From Actinomadura cremea (GTDB lineage: Bacteria; Actinomycetota; Actinomycetes; Streptosporangiales; Streptosporangiaceae): a stretch of DNA of 64,000 nt. The stretch covers positions 372,001 through 436,000 of the forward strand of contig NZ_BMRF01000002.1 in NCBI RefSeq assembly GCF_014648495.1. Reading direction: 5' to 3'. The notes beneath the pieces are model-generated. The model worked only from the letters and a program-made list of their open reading frames with translations. It ran no database searches and was not told the DNA's origin. How positions within the stretch are numbered: position 1 is the stretch's first letter; the number at the start of each line of letters is the position of its first letter. This document shows, one piece after another, positions 38,026 to 47,345 of this stretch. Made by a program: the position numbers and the translations under genes.

Positions 38026-38805
38026 TCAGGCGCCGCCGCCCGGTTCGCGGGCCTCGCGGGCGGCCTTGCGGTCCTCGGCCTCCTTGAGGTCGAGCTTCTC
38101 GGCCTCCTCCGGCGTCGGCGCGGTCCCGCCGAGGTGGGCCGGCTGCCACCAGCGCTCGTTCTCCTTCGGGACGTCGGGGTAATCGCGCTGCGCCCGCTCC
38201 AGCAGCTCCGACATGCGGCGGTGCAGCTCCACGGTCGCGGCCTCGTAGTCGTCGCCGCGCTTGGGGTGCATCGGCTCGCCGATCAGGATCGTGACCGGCA
38301 CGTTGCGCTGGAAGAGGCGGCGCTTGCGGCCCTTCGTCCAGAGCCGCTGCGGCCCCCAGATCGCGATCGGGATCAGCGGGGTCTTGGACGCCACCGCCAT
38401 CCGCACCGCGCCGGACTTGATCTCCTTCACGGTGAACGACCGGCTGATCGTCGCCTCCGCGAAGACCCCGACGATCTCGCCGCCCTTGAGCGCCTTCAGC
38501 GCGGCCGCGTACGAGGAGGCGCCCGCCTCCCGGTCGACCGGGATGTGATGCATGCCGCGCATCAGCGGCCCGCCGATGCGGTGGTCGAAGATCTCCTTCT
38601 TCGCCATGAAGCGCGCCAGCCGCCCGGCGGGGTGCACGGCCAGGCCGGCGAAGATGAAGTCCAGGTAGCTGACGTGGTTGCTGACCAGCACCGCGCCCCC
38701 GGTGGGGGGAATCTGCTCGGTCCCCTCCAGGCGGAACTTGAGGTTCAGCGCCTTGAACACACCGAGAGCCGTCTTGATCACCGGCGGGTACACGTATTCG
38801 GCCAT
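38026..38805 (-). CDS. PlsC-type 1-acylglycerol-3-phosphate acyltransferase
   Basis: A 259-residue membrane-associated acyltransferase. Motif I 'SNHVSYLDF' (HxxxxD) is the catalytic pair, 'PVDREAG' and 'FAEATISRSF' match motifs II and III (the latter with Ala-Thr in place of the usual Gly-Thr) and 'PLIPIAIWG' motif IV. It adds the second acyl chain in phospholipid synthesis or acts on related lipids. The C-terminal tail (about 215-259) is charged. ATG 38805 has a weak ribosome site. Confidence 0.9.
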   Translation of the reverse strand: MAEYVYPPVIKTALGVFKALNLKFRLEGTEQIPPTGGAVLVSNHVSYLDFIFAGLAVHPAGRLARFMAKKEIFDHRIGGPLMRGMHHIPVDREAGASSYAAALKALKGGEIVGVFAEATISRSFTVKEIKSGAVRMAVASKTPLIPIAIWGPQRLWTKGRKRRLFQRNVPVTILIGEPMHPKRGDDYEAATVELHRRMSELLERAQRDYPDVPKENERWWQPAHLGGTAPTPEEAEKLDLKEAEDRKAAREAREPGGGA

Positions 38806-38937
38806 GTCAGCACCGTACTTGAGCTCATCATGATCAGCGACCGGGAGCGAGGAACCGCGATGCATCGCACAACCGGGGTCGTCTCTGAGAAGGTTGTGGT
38901 GTGACGTGATCCCGTGAACCGTGGAAGGGGATGAGCA

Positions 38938-39798
38938 ATGGAACCGCTGGACGCGGCGGCCGACGTGCACGCGCTCATCCGCGACGCGCTGCCCGACCTC
39001 GCGCCGACCGCGTGGTTCGATCCCGGCACCTCCGAGGTGGTGCTCCCGGTGGGGCGGTCGGAGGCGCGGGCGTCGAGCTGGACGGTGCTGGAGCGCTGCG
39101 CCCGCGAGCCCCGTTCGGCCTGGCGGAAGGTCGTGGACGAGTGGGTGCGCGAGGTCGGCGACCGCGCGTTCCTCGCGGTCGGGGAGATGGAGCTGTTCGG
39201 TGACGTCCGCGAGCTGCTGCGGCTGCGGATCGTGCCGAAGCTCGCACCGCACGACCGGGAGGGCCTCGTCGTCGTCCCGGCCGGCGACCACTTCGACGCG
39301 ATGGTGATGATCGAGCATCCCCGGTACGGGGGGCCGCTCACCAAGGCGCGGGCCGGGCTGCTCGGCCTCCACAAGCTCGGTTACGTGATGACGAACACGC
39401 ACGACCGCGAGCTGGCCGACGTCGACGTCCGCGCCCAGCCGCTGCTGCCGGGCCGCGACGTCCGGGTCGTCACGAAGCCGGGCAGCCGGTACGTGTCGGC
39501 GCTGCTCAGCGAGGTCGACCAGTTCCTGCCGTGGCCGAACGAGCACGGCGCGCTCGTCGGCGTCCCGTGCCACAGCACGCTGCTGCTCTACCCGATCACG
39601 TCGTCGGCGGTGCTGGAGGTGCTGCCGGTGTTCGCCGACGTCGTCCGCGAGATGCACGACGACGCCGACGACCCGTGCGCGCCGGGCGTCTACTGGAGCC
39701 ACGGCGAGCGCCGCCTCACCCCCCTGGACCCGCACATCGTGCCGTCCGGTTCGGACGAGTTCGCCGCGCTGCTGCGCCGCCTCCCCGACGAGGGTTGA
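38938..39798 (+). CDS. Protein of unknown function
   Basis: A 286-residue soluble protein, no signal or membrane segment. The pattern is alpha/beta, with 'LLRLRIVPKLAPHDREGLVV' and 'HSTLLLYPITSSAVLEVLPV' as the best-defined stretches. The second resembles proteins of the DUF1444 kind, but I am not sure. ATG 38938 follows GGAAGGGG; an ATG seven bases earlier is out of frame. It is convergent with ung and separated from it by seven bases. Confidence 0.6.
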   Translation: MEPLDAAADVHALIRDALPDLAPTAWFDPGTSEVVLPVGRSEARASSWTVLERCAREPRSAWRKVVDEWVREVGDRAFLAVGEMELFGDVRELLRLRIVPKLAPHDREGLVVVPAGDHFDAMVMIEHPRYGGPLTKARAGLLGLHKLGYVMTNTHDRELADVDVRAQPLLPGRDVRVVTKPGSRYVSALLSEVDQFLPWPNEHGALVGVPCHSTLLLYPITSSAVLEVLPVFADVVREMHDDADDPCAPGVYWSHGERRLTPLDPHIVPSGSDEFAALLRRLPDEG

Positions 39799-39805
39799 GC
39801 CGGGC

Positions 39806-40483
39806 CTAGGGCAGCTTCCAGTCGACGGGCGCGGCACCCTGACGCTGCAGGATCTCGTTGGCCCGGCTGAACGGGCGCGAGCCGAAGAAACCGCTCTCGG
39901 CCGAGCGCGGGCTCGGGTGCGGCGACTCGATGCAGGGGACGCCGCCGAGCATCGGCTTGAGGTCGCGGGCGTCGCGGCCCCACAGGATCGCGACGAGCGG
40001 GCGGTCGCGCGCGGCGAGCGCCCGGATGGCCTGCTCGGTGACCTGCTCCCACCCCTTGCCGCTGTGCGAGCGGATCTTGCCGGGCATCACGGTCAGCGCG
40101 CGGTTCAGCAGCAGGACGCCCTGGTCGGCCCACGGCGTGAGGTCGCCGGTGGACGGCTCGGGGTGGCCGAGGTCGCTGCAGTACTCGCGGAAGATGTTGA
40201 CGAGGCTCGCGGGCAGCGGCCGGACGTGGGGGGCGACCGAGAAGCTGAGCCCGACCGCGTGCCCCGGGGTGGGGTAGGGGTCCTGCCCGACGATCAGGAC
40301 GCGGACGTCGTCGAAGGGCTGGGTGAACGCGCGCAGGATCATGTTCCCGGCGGGGAGGTAGCGCCGCCCGGCCGCGACTTCCGCGCGCAGCCAGTCTCCG
40401 GCGGCGGCGATCGTCCCGGCGACGGGCTGCAGCGCGTTCGCCCAGCCGGACTCGACGATCTCTGAGAGGGGGCGTGCCGTCAT
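39806..40483 (-). CDS. ung: Uracil-DNA glycosylase (family 1)
   Basis: Removes uracil from DNA to start base-excision repair. 225 residues. The water-activating loop '[17 protein letters not shown]' has catalytic Asp68. '[11 protein letters not shown]' and the uracil-binding Asn follow, and '[18 protein letters not shown]' holds the catalytic His and Leu-loop. All family-1 motifs are intact. Single gene with AGGGTGA upstream. Confidence 0.97.
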   Translation of the reverse strand: MTARPLSEIVESGWANALQPVAGTIAAAGDWLRAEVAAGRRYLPAGNMILRAFTQPFDDVRVLIVGQDPYPTPGHAVGLSFSVAPHVRPLPASLVNIFREYCSDLGHPEPSTGDLTPWADQGVLLLNRALTVMPGKIRSHSGKGWEQVTEQAIRALAARDRPLVAILWGRDARDLKPMLGGVPCIESPHPSPRSAESGFFGSRPFSRANEILQRQGAAPVDWKLP

Positions 40484-40672
40484 GCCGCATCACCCTAGCG
40501 AGACGGCCCGACAGCTCGCGGCTCGATGGGCCGGAGAGCATTCCCGGCCACGGGGCGCCGGGAAAGTCGCTGCGCCGGCGAGACGATCAAAACTTTCCAA
40601 AAACGCCCTCAAAACACACCGATCTCCGGGCGGAATGCTCGGTTAAGTCCTTATTTCTTCTCGCTCACAATG

Positions 40673-40701
40673 TTGACCCGCCGCCCGGCCGCGACATAAC
40701 T
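40673..40701 (+). promoter_or_regulatory. Candidate promoter of the wax-ester synthase gene
   Basis: TTGACC (40673-40678), a 17-base spacer and ATAACT (40696-40701) lie 46 bases before the ATG. They end an unusually AT-rich stretch (about 40585-40670) in the 264-base gap, which is otherwise featureless. Confidence 0.5.
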
Positions 40702-40747
40702 CCTAGAAGTAGGCAGCAGGCGCAGGACGAGCGGACGGGACGAGAGC

Positions 40748-42193
40748 ATGGGCCAGTTGACCACCGTGGACGCCACCTTCCTCCACGCCGAGAGCGGCAC
40801 CACGCACGCGCACATCGCGGGGGTCGGCGTCGTCGATCCCGCGGGCTGTCCCGGCGGGCGGCTCACCGTCCCGCTGGTGGCGTCGCTGATCCGCGAGCGC
40901 GCGCACCTCGCCGCGCCGCTGCGGCAGCGGCTCGTCCAGGTGCCGTTCTCCCTCGACCACCCCTACTGGGAGGACGATCCGGACTTCATGCCCGAACGGC
41001 ACATCTCCGAGGTCGGGCTGCCCCCGCCCGGCACCCGGCGGCAGCTCGCCGACATCGTCGCGATGCTCCACGAGCGCCCCCTCGACCGCGCCCGGCCGCT
41101 CTGGGAGATCGTCATCGTCCAGGGGCTCGAAGGGGGGCTCACCGCGGTCTACGCCAAGGTCCACCACGCCGCCACCGACGGTGTGATGGCCGCCGAGACG
41201 CTCGCCGCGCTGCTCGACCTCACCCCCGAACCCCGCGACGTCCACACCGACGCCGAACGGATTCCCGAACGCGCTCCCGCCCTCGGCGACATGCTCCGCA
41301 CCGGCCTGCTGAAGGCCGCGCTGCACCCCGCCAAGGCGGCGCTCTCGATGGCCCGCGCCGTCCCGCACGTGGACGAGATCCCGGGCGTCGCCGCCATTCC
41401 CGGCGTGGGCCTCGCGTCCGCGTTCGTCCAGGGCGCGCTCCGCCGCGATGGGCTGCCGCGCGTGCCCCGCTCCAGCGCGCCGCCCACGCCGTTCAACCGC
41501 CCCATCGGCCCGCGCCGCGCCGTCGCCTGCGGCGAGCTGCCCCTCGACGAGATCAAGAAGATCGGGCGGGGGCTCGGCGGCAGCGTCAACGACGTCGTCA
41601 TGGCGCTGTGCGCGACCGCGCTGCGGCAGTGGCTCGACAAGCGCGGCGAGCTGCCCGACCGGCCGCTCGTCGCGGGCGTCCCGGTGTCGCTGCGCGGCGG
41701 CCGGTCGACCACCGACGCGTGCAACCAGGTCTCGATCATGACCACGCCGCTCGCCACCCACATCCCCGACCCCGCCGTCCGGTACACGGCCGTCCGCCGC
41801 GACATGGACCTCGTCAAGCGGCGCTTCGCCGTCACCTCCGGGAGCTGGGTGCGGGAGCTGAGCGGCCTCGTCCCGGCGCCCGTCGCCGGGCCGCTGACGC
41901 GGCTCGTCCTGCAGGCGGGCGCGGCGGTCTCGCTCCGCCCGATCAACCTGGTGATCTCCAACGTGCCGGGCCCGCAGTTCCCGCTGTACCTGTGCGGGGC
42001 GCGCGTCCTCGGCTACTACCCGATCTCCGTGGTCACCGACGTCAGCGGCGGGCTCAACGTCACCGTCTTCTCCTACGACGGCAAGGTCGACATCGGCATC
42101 GTGGCCTGCCGCGACCTCATCCCCGACCCGGCCGAGATCATCGACCACCTCGAGGACGCCCTCGACGAGCTCAGGGCGCTCGCGACGGACTGA
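40748..42193 (+). CDS. Wax-ester synthase/diacylglycerol acyltransferase (WS/DGAT)
   Basis: A 481-residue acyl-CoA-dependent acyltransferase that makes triacylglycerol or wax esters for storage. The catalytic motif HHAATDG is at residues 139-145, preceded by 'RPLWEIVIVQGLEGG'. The C-terminal domain has 'SNVPGPQFPLYLCGARVLGY', typical of the family. Full length. With the acyltransferase nearby and the mce importer it indicates active neutral-lipid metabolism. The 3' end overlaps the convergent gene by 23 bases. Confidence 0.93.
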   Translation: MGQLTTVDATFLHAESGTTHAHIAGVGVVDPAGCPGGRLTVPLVASLIRERAHLAAPLRQRLVQVPFSLDHPYWEDDPDFMPERHISEVGLPPPGTRRQLADIVAMLHERPLDRARPLWEIVIVQGLEGGLTAVYAKVHHAATDGVMAAETLAALLDLTPEPRDVHTDAERIPERAPALGDMLRTGLLKAALHPAKAALSMARAVPHVDEIPGVAAIPGVGLASAFVQGALRRDGLPRVPRSSAPPTPFNRPIGPRRAVACGELPLDEIKKIGRGLGGSVNDVVMALCATALRQWLDKRGELPDRPLVAGVPVSLRGGRSTTDACNQVSIMTTPLATHIPDPAVRYTAVRRDMDLVKRRFAVTSGSWVRELSGLVPAPVAGPLTRLVLQAGAAVSLRPINLVISNVPGPQFPLYLCGARVLGYYPISVVTDVSGGLNVTVFSYDGKVDIGIVACRDLIPDPAEIIDHLEDALDELRALATD

Positions 42194-43196
42194 CCCCGCC
42201 GCCGATCCCGAGCGCCGTCCGGTGCCGCCACGCCAGCGCCAGGGCGGCGGCTCCGGCCGGCTGCATCGGCGCCGGGACGGTCCCGTCGAACGGCGCCCGC
42301 GACACCTCGCCCTCCGCGTTGACCTCGACCACGGCGCCGAGCAGCTCGGCGAACGCATCGTCGTCGAACACCACGACGGTCAGCACGTCGAGCGCGAGCG
42401 TCAGCGGGTCGACGCCGAGCCCGAGCAGGTACGCCCGCGCCCGCCCGTCCCGCCGCGCGCCGGTCATCGCCCGGTGGAAGGGCCACGCGTCCTGGTCGAA
42501 GCCGTCGCCGTAGTCCTCGTCCCGTCCGAGCACCTCCTCGGCGTACTCGCGGACCATGCAGCGCCACAGGTCGAGGTCGCGGCGCTCGTCGTCCTCGCGG
42601 AGCGGCTGGAACACCCCGACCGGCATCACCTGGTGGAGGCCGCCCGCGTGCGCGACCTTCGCGGCGTCGCGCCGGTGCAGCAGGTACGTGCCGGACGCCG
42701 TCACGGTCACGGTCGTGATCGCCGGGAGCGCCGGCCGGCGGGCGAGGTCGCACGGGTCGCCGACGCGCTCCCGCAGGCCGTGCCGGCCGGCCGCCAGCTC
42801 GTGCGCGACGGACTCGCCGACGTTGACGGCGTCGAAGTACCGCGCGGGCGCCAGGCGCAGCACGGGCGGGTCGGCGGCGACGAGCCGGTAGGCGGGCCGG
42901 TCCTCGAACACCTTCGGCGGCGCGAGCGCCCCCAGGGCCTGCGCGTACGTCCGGTGGCCGCGCGGCAGCCCGTCCGGCGGGTCGGCGACGGCGGGTGGCG
43001 CGGGGCGCGGGTCCCACTCCAGCCGGACGTCGCCGAGCGGGACCGGCGCGTCCGGCACCCACCCGTCCCGGCACAGCAGCGGCGTGCCCGCGACGCGCGG
43101 GACGCCCGGGTACAGGCCGTCCGCGACCTCCCCGAGCCGCGCCCGCGCCGCGTTCAGCTCCGCCCGTTCGCCCCGCCACCGCGCCGCGTCGTCCAT
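42171..43196 (-). CDS. Protein of unknown function, Nudix-like core
   Basis: About 341 residues. The middle resembles a Nudix-type beta core ('TVTVTASGTYLLHRRDAAKV', then 'AGGLHQVMPVGVFQPLRED'), but the canonical Nudix box GX5EX7REUXEEXGU is not complete, with only 'RCMVREYAEEVLGRDEDYGD' resembling it. Function cannot be given. ATG 43196 lies after GGGTGGCGGGC; GTG at 43205 is the alternative. Confidence 0.6.
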   Translation of the reverse strand: MDDAARWRGERAELNAARARLGEVADGLYPGVPRVAGTPLLCRDGWVPDAPVPLGDVRLEWDPRPAPPAVADPPDGLPRGHRTYAQALGALAPPKVFEDRPAYRLVAADPPVLRLAPARYFDAVNVGESVAHELAAGRHGLRERVGDPCDLARRPALPAITTVTVTASGTYLLHRRDAAKVAHAGGLHQVMPVGVFQPLREDDERRDLDLWRCMVREYAEEVLGRDEDYGDGFDQDAWPFHRAMTGARRDGRARAYLLGLGVDPLTLALDVLTVVVFDDDAFAELLGAVVEVNAEGEVSRAPFDGTVPAPMQPAGAAALALAWRHRTALGIGGGVSPSRAP

Positions 43197-43206
43197 GCCC
43201 GCCACC

Positions 43207-44124
43207 CTACGAACGGGCGGCGAGTTCGCGCTCGATCTCCTCCTCGATGAGGTCCATGTTGATCAGCCCGGCGGTCCAGACGGCGTCGGCCGCCGCGGTG
43301 ATCACCTGGCCGGCCTGCTTGACCACGTTGCCGGCCGCCCACACGCCCGGGACGCTGGTCAGGCCGTACTGGTCGGTCTTCACCAGGCCGTTCTCGTCCA
43401 GTTCGCAGCCGAGGTCGGTCAGCGGGCCGGAACGCGACACCATGCGCGGGCCGAGGAACACCGCGTCGCACGGGACGGTCTCCCCGGCGGCCAGTTCCAG
43501 GCCGGTGACGCGGTCGTTCTCGACGGCCAGCCGCGCAGGCCCGCCCACGACGACGGTGACGCCGCGCGCGTCGAGCCGTTCGGCGTCCGCGCCCTCCGGC
43601 GCCTCGGCGGTGACGAAGGCGACGTCCTTGGACCACTGGGTGATCAGCAGCGCCTGGTGCACCGACATGGGGCCGGTCGCCAGCACGACGATCTTCTGGT
43701 CGCGGACCTCCCAGCCGTGGCAGTACGGGCACATCTGCACCTCGCGCCCCCAGCGCTCGCGCAGGCCGGGGACGTCCGGGAGTTCGTCGACGACGCCGGT
43801 GGTCACCACGAGGCGCCTGCCGTGCAGGACGGTCCCGTCCCGCAGGGTGACCGCGAAGCCGTCGGCGGTCCGCTCGGTGTGCTCGGCGACCCCGTCGACG
43901 ATCTCGCCGCCGTAGCCGCGGACCTCGGTGCGGCCGATCTCGCGCAGCTGCTCGGGCGGCATCCCGTCCCGGGTCAGGAACCCCTGCATGTGCCGGGCGG
44001 TCGCGTTGCGCGGCTCGCCCGAGTCGACGACGGTGACGCTCCGGCGGGCGCGCGACAGCACGAGGGCCGCGCTCAGCCCGGCCGGGCCGCCACCGATGAT
44101 CAGTACTTCCCGCTGTTCGCTCAT
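43207..44124 (-). CDS. Thioredoxin-reductase-like FAD/NAD(P) oxidoreductase
   Basis: A 305-residue flavoprotein. FAD motif 'IIGGGPAGLSAALVLSRAR', redox pair 'CPYCHGWE' (CxxC), NAD(P) region 'IVVLATGPMSVHQALLI' and C-terminal FAD motif 'GVWAAGNVVKQAGQVITAAA'. It may reduce a thioredoxin-like partner or act as an oxidase of the HlmI/GliT disulfide-forming class; the NADPH motif departs from the normal GGGxxA form, which favours the oxidase group. It is divergent from an XRE-cupin regulator with a 65-base shared promoter. Confidence 0.82.
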   Translation of the reverse strand: MSEQREVLIIGGGPAGLSAALVLSRARRSVTVVDSGEPRNATARHMQGFLTRDGMPPEQLREIGRTEVRGYGGEIVDGVAEHTERTADGFAVTLRDGTVLHGRRLVVTTGVVDELPDVPGLRERWGREVQMCPYCHGWEVRDQKIVVLATGPMSVHQALLITQWSKDVAFVTAEAPEGADAERLDARGVTVVVGGPARLAVENDRVTGLELAAGETVPCDAVFLGPRMVSRSGPLTDLGCELDENGLVKTDQYGLTSVPGVWAAGNVVKQAGQVITAAADAVWTAGLINMDLIEEEIERELAARS

Positions 44125-44154
44125 GCCCCCGAGGATGCGCGCCGCTTCGCGCAT

Positions 44155-44183
44155 TTGACAAACATCGTTGCCGAAACTGCAAT
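44155..44183 (+). promoter_or_regulatory. Near-consensus promoter giving a leaderless transcript
   Basis: TTGACA (44155-44160), exactly 17 bases, then TGCAAT (44178-44183). Six bases later is the ATG of the XRE-cupin gene, so the transcript would begin at or next to the start codon. This is the best sigma-70-type promoter visible in the window. Confidence 0.75.
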
Positions 44184-44189
44184 GAGTAC

Positions 44190-44765
44190 ATGAGCGAACC
44201 GATCGAGGACGTCCTGGCGGGCGTGGGGGACCGGCTCCGGCGGCTGCGCCGGGAGCGGGAGGTGACGCTGACCGCGCTCGCGGAGTCCACCGGCATCTCG
44301 GTGAGCACGCTGTCGCGGCTGGAGTCCGGCAAGCGGCGGCCGAGCCTGGAGTTGCTGCTGCCGCTCGCGCAGGCGTACCAGGTGCCGCTGGACGAACTGG
44401 TGGGCGCGCCCGAGGTCGGCGACCCGCGCGTCCGGTTGCAGCCGCAGAAGCGGGGCGACCTGATCGTCATGCCGCTGACGCGGCGCCCCGGCGGGATCCA
44501 GGCGTTCAAGATGATCCATCCGGAACGCCCGGGGAAGCCCGAGCCGAAGACGCACGAGGGCTACGAATGGCTCTACGTGCTGAACGGGCGGCTGCGCCTC
44601 ATCCTCGGCGACCGCGACCTGGTCCTGGAGCCGGGGGAGGCCGCCGAGTTCGACACCCGGCTGCCGCACTGGTTCGCGGGCGTCGGCGGGCCCGCCGAGG
44701 TGCTCTGCCTGATGGGGCCGCAGGGTGAGCGCATGCACATGCGCGCCCAGCCCAAACGGAAGTGA
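44190..44765 (+). CDS. XRE-family regulator with C-terminal cupin domain
   Basis: A 191-residue regulator. Helix-turn-helix in the first 65 residues ('TLTALAESTGISVSTLSRLE'), then a cupin sensor ('GYEWLYVLNGRLRLILGDRD', 'LVLEPGEAAEFDTRLPHWFA'). This family responds to small molecules or redox cues. It is divergent from the thioredoxin-reductase-like gene and 16 bases before the MFS gene; the most likely targets are both. No Shine-Dalgarno sequence: leaderless start. Confidence 0.9.
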   Translation: MSEPIEDVLAGVGDRLRRLRREREVTLTALAESTGISVSTLSRLESGKRRPSLELLLPLAQAYQVPLDELVGAPEVGDPRVRLQPQKRGDLIVMPLTRRPGGIQAFKMIHPERPGKPEPKTHEGYEWLYVLNGRLRLILGDRDLVLEPGEAAEFDTRLPHWFAGVGGPAEVLCLMGPQGERMHMRAQPKRK

Positions 44766-44781
44766 CATACATTGGCTTTCC

Positions 44782-46089
44782 GTGCAGACCGCCCAAACCT
44801 CCCGGAAAGTCGACGAACGTAGGACCGCCCCGGTCGCGTGGGCGCTGTGGGGCGTGGGCATCGCCGCCTACGTCGCGGCGATCCTGCACCGGACGTCGTT
44901 CGGCGTCACCGGCGAGGACGCCCTGCACCGCTTCGACGCGTCCGCCGGGATCCTCGCCACGTTCACCGTCGTCCAGCTGCTCGTCTACGCGGGGCTGCAG
45001 ATCCCCGTCGGGCTGCTCCTCGACCGGGTGGGCGCCCGCCGGATGATCGCGGGCGGCGCGCTGGCGATGGCCGCCGGGCAGGCGATGATGGCCGTCGCGA
45101 CGTCCGTCCCGCTCGCCGTCGCCGCCCGCGTCGTCGTCGCGGCCGGGGACGCCATGACGTTCATCAGCGTGCTCGGCATCGTCGGCGCGTGGTTCGCCCC
45201 CGCCCGCGTCCCCGTCGTCACCCAGCTCACCGGCCTGCTCGGCCAGGTCGGCCAGGTGCTCAGCGCGATCCCCCTCGTCGCCCTCCTGCACGGGCCCGGC
45301 TGGGGCACGGCGTTCGGGTCCGCCGCCGCCCTCGGCGTCCTGGTCGGCGTCCTCGCGTTCGCCGTGCTGCGCGACGCCCCGCCGGACGCGGCGCGCCACG
45401 CGTCCCCGACGCCGCGCCAGATCGGCCGCGACCTCGTCGCCGCGTGGCGCCAGCCCGGCACCCGCCTCGGGCTCTGGAGCCACTTCGTCACCCAGTTCAC
45501 CTCGAACACCTTCGCCCTGATGTGGGGCTACCCGTACCTGGTGTCCGGGCAGGGCATGGAGCCCGCGACCGCCTCCACCCTCCTCACCGTCTTCGTGCTC
45601 GCGAACATGGTGTCCGCCCCCTTCATCGGACGGCTCGTCGCGCGGCACCCGCTGCGCCGCTCGTGGCTCGTCCTCGGCATCGTCGGCGCCAACGCCGGGG
45701 CCTGGGCGGCGACCCTCGCGTGGCCGCCGCCCGCGCCCGCGTGGCTGCTGGTGGTCCTCGTCCTGTGCGTGGCGCTCGGCGCCCCCGGTTCGATGATCGG
45801 CTTCGACTACGCCCGCACCTTCAACCCGCCCGGACGGCACGGCGCCGCGACCGGCATCGTCAACGTGGGCGGCTCGGTCGGCGCGCTCGTCACGATCCTG
45901 CTGATCGGGGTCGTCCTCGACCTCGCCTCGTCCGGGGGCGAGTACACGCCCGAGGCGTTCCGCGCCGCCTGGACCGTCCAGCTCCTCGTCTGGGCGGTCG
46001 GCGTCGCGGGCGTCCTGCGCACCCGCCGCCTCGCCCGCCGCGAGCTCGCCCGGCGGGAGCCGGTCACCGCGCGATCGTCCGCCGCCTGA
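44782..46089 (+). CDS. MFS transporter
   Basis: A 435-residue, 12-helix transporter of the major facilitator family. The 'GLLLDRVGARRMIAGG' loop between helices 2 and 3 is the family signature. It resembles nitrate/sugar-phosphate-type actinobacterial MFS proteins ('MIGFDYARTFNPPGRHGAAT'), but the substrate is unknown. GTG 44782 has TACATT nine bases upstream (44768-44773) and no ribosome site, so it is probably leaderless. An earlier in-frame start at 44725 lies within the cupin gene and is less likely. Confidence 0.88.
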   Translation: MQTAQTSRKVDERRTAPVAWALWGVGIAAYVAAILHRTSFGVTGEDALHRFDASAGILATFTVVQLLVYAGLQIPVGLLLDRVGARRMIAGGALAMAAGQAMMAVATSVPLAVAARVVVAAGDAMTFISVLGIVGAWFAPARVPVVTQLTGLLGQVGQVLSAIPLVALLHGPGWGTAFGSAAALGVLVGVLAFAVLRDAPPDAARHASPTPRQIGRDLVAAWRQPGTRLGLWSHFVTQFTSNTFALMWGYPYLVSGQGMEPATASTLLTVFVLANMVSAPFIGRLVARHPLRRSWLVLGIVGANAGAWAATLAWPPPAPAWLLVVLVLCVALGAPGSMIGFDYARTFNPPGRHGAATGIVNVGGSVGALVTILLIGVVLDLASSGGEYTPEAFRAAWTVQLLVWAVGVAGVLRTRRLARRELARREPVTARSSAA

Positions 46090-46151
46090 TCTTTGTGTGT
46101 CGCTTAATAGCCCTTTTAGGGGTTTTTGGTGCTTTTGGGTAGGTAGAGCCC

Positions 46152-47345
46152 ATGGCGGATGTGGAACTGGCCGAGGTGTTCGACGCCATGCCCGCGGCGT
46201 GTGTGGTGCTGTACCCGGACATGAGGGTCGCCGCGATGAACCGTGCGTGGGAGCGGCTGGTGGGTCTCGGCGAGGAGATCATCGGTCGCGACCTCTTCGA
46301 CGTGCTGCCCCGCGTCCCGGCCAGCGCGAACGCGCGGGCCTCGTTCGAGTGGGTCCTGGCGGAGGGGAGGACCGACATCATGCCGGTCTTCCGGTACGAC
46401 ATCGAAGACCCCGGTCGGCCGGGCCTGCTCGAGGAGCGGTACTGGACCATGGTCACCGCGCCGGTGCTCGACGGCGTGGGGCGCGTCAAGCTGCTCGCCG
46501 TCCGCGCCGAGGACGTCACCTCGTTCGTCGACCGGCTCGGCCTGCGCCCGTCCGCCACCGGCTCGCCCGTGGAACTGGAGACGCTGGGGGCCGAACTGTA
46601 CGTCCGCGCCCAGGAGTTGCGGGAGGCCAACGAGCGGCTCCGCGAGCTCCAGCGGCGGGAGCGGCGGGCCGCATCGGAGCTGCGGGAGACCGTCCGGCTG
46701 CAACGGCAGGAGGTCGCCGACGTCTCGCACGACCTGCGCAACCCGCTCGCCGGGCTTCGGGCACGGCTCGAGGCCGTGCTGACCGACGAGCCGGGCACCG
46801 ACTCCCGCCCGGCGCTGCTCGCCGCCTTGCAGGACCTCGAAGGGCTGAACGACATCGTCGCCGACCTGCTCGAACTCGCCCGGCTCGACGCCGGCGCCCC
46901 GGCAGCGGCCGAACCGGTCGACCTCGCCCAGCTGGTGCGGGAGGCCCTGGTGCGGCAGCCCGTCCGGAGCACCCTCGCCACGCACCTCGCACGCCCGGCC
47001 GTGGTGCGCGGCTCCCGGTCCCGGCTGCTGCGGCTGCTGAACAACCTGCTGGCCAACGCCGACCGCCACGCCGCCACGGCAGTCGCCGTGCACCTCACCA
47101 CCGACGAGGGCCAAGCCGTCCTGGAGGTCGTGGACGACGGCCCCGGTATCCCCGCCGACGAGCGCGAGGCGGTCTTCCAGCGCTTCTACCGCCGCCCGGA
47201 CGCCCGTCGCGCCGATCCCGGCGGCACCGGCCTCGGCCTGTCGATCGCCCGCCAGACCGCCCAGGCGCACCGCGGCACCCTGCACGTCGCCGACCGTCCG
47301 ACGGGGACCTGCATGGTCCTGCGCATCCCGCTGGACACCGGTTAG
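46152..47345 (+). CDS. Orphan sensor histidine kinase with PAS domain
   Basis: A 397-residue kinase. PAS-like N-terminal domain (about 1-130, 'YPDMRVAAMNRAWERLVGLG'), a coiled-coil linker (QELREANERLRELQRRER), H box 'VSHDLRNPLAGLRARLE' with His193, N box 'NNLLANADRHA', G1 'VVDDGPGIPADE', G2 'GGTGLGLSIARQ'. No membrane segment, so it senses inside the cell. No response regulator is adjacent. The upstream 62 bases hold CCCTTTTAGGGG followed by TTTTT, possibly a weak terminator of the MFS gene. Confidence 0.9.
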   Translation: MADVELAEVFDAMPAACVVLYPDMRVAAMNRAWERLVGLGEEIIGRDLFDVLPRVPASANARASFEWVLAEGRTDIMPVFRYDIEDPGRPGLLEERYWTMVTAPVLDGVGRVKLLAVRAEDVTSFVDRLGLRPSATGSPVELETLGAELYVRAQELREANERLRELQRRERRAASELRETVRLQRQEVADVSHDLRNPLAGLRARLEAVLTDEPGTDSRPALLAALQDLEGLNDIVADLLELARLDAGAPAAAEPVDLAQLVREALVRQPVRSTLATHLARPAVVRGSRSRLLRLLNNLLANADRHAATAVAVHLTTDEGQAVLEVVDDGPGIPADEREAVFQRFYRRPDARRADPGGTGLGLSIARQTAQAHRGTLHVADRPTGTCMVLRIPLDTG

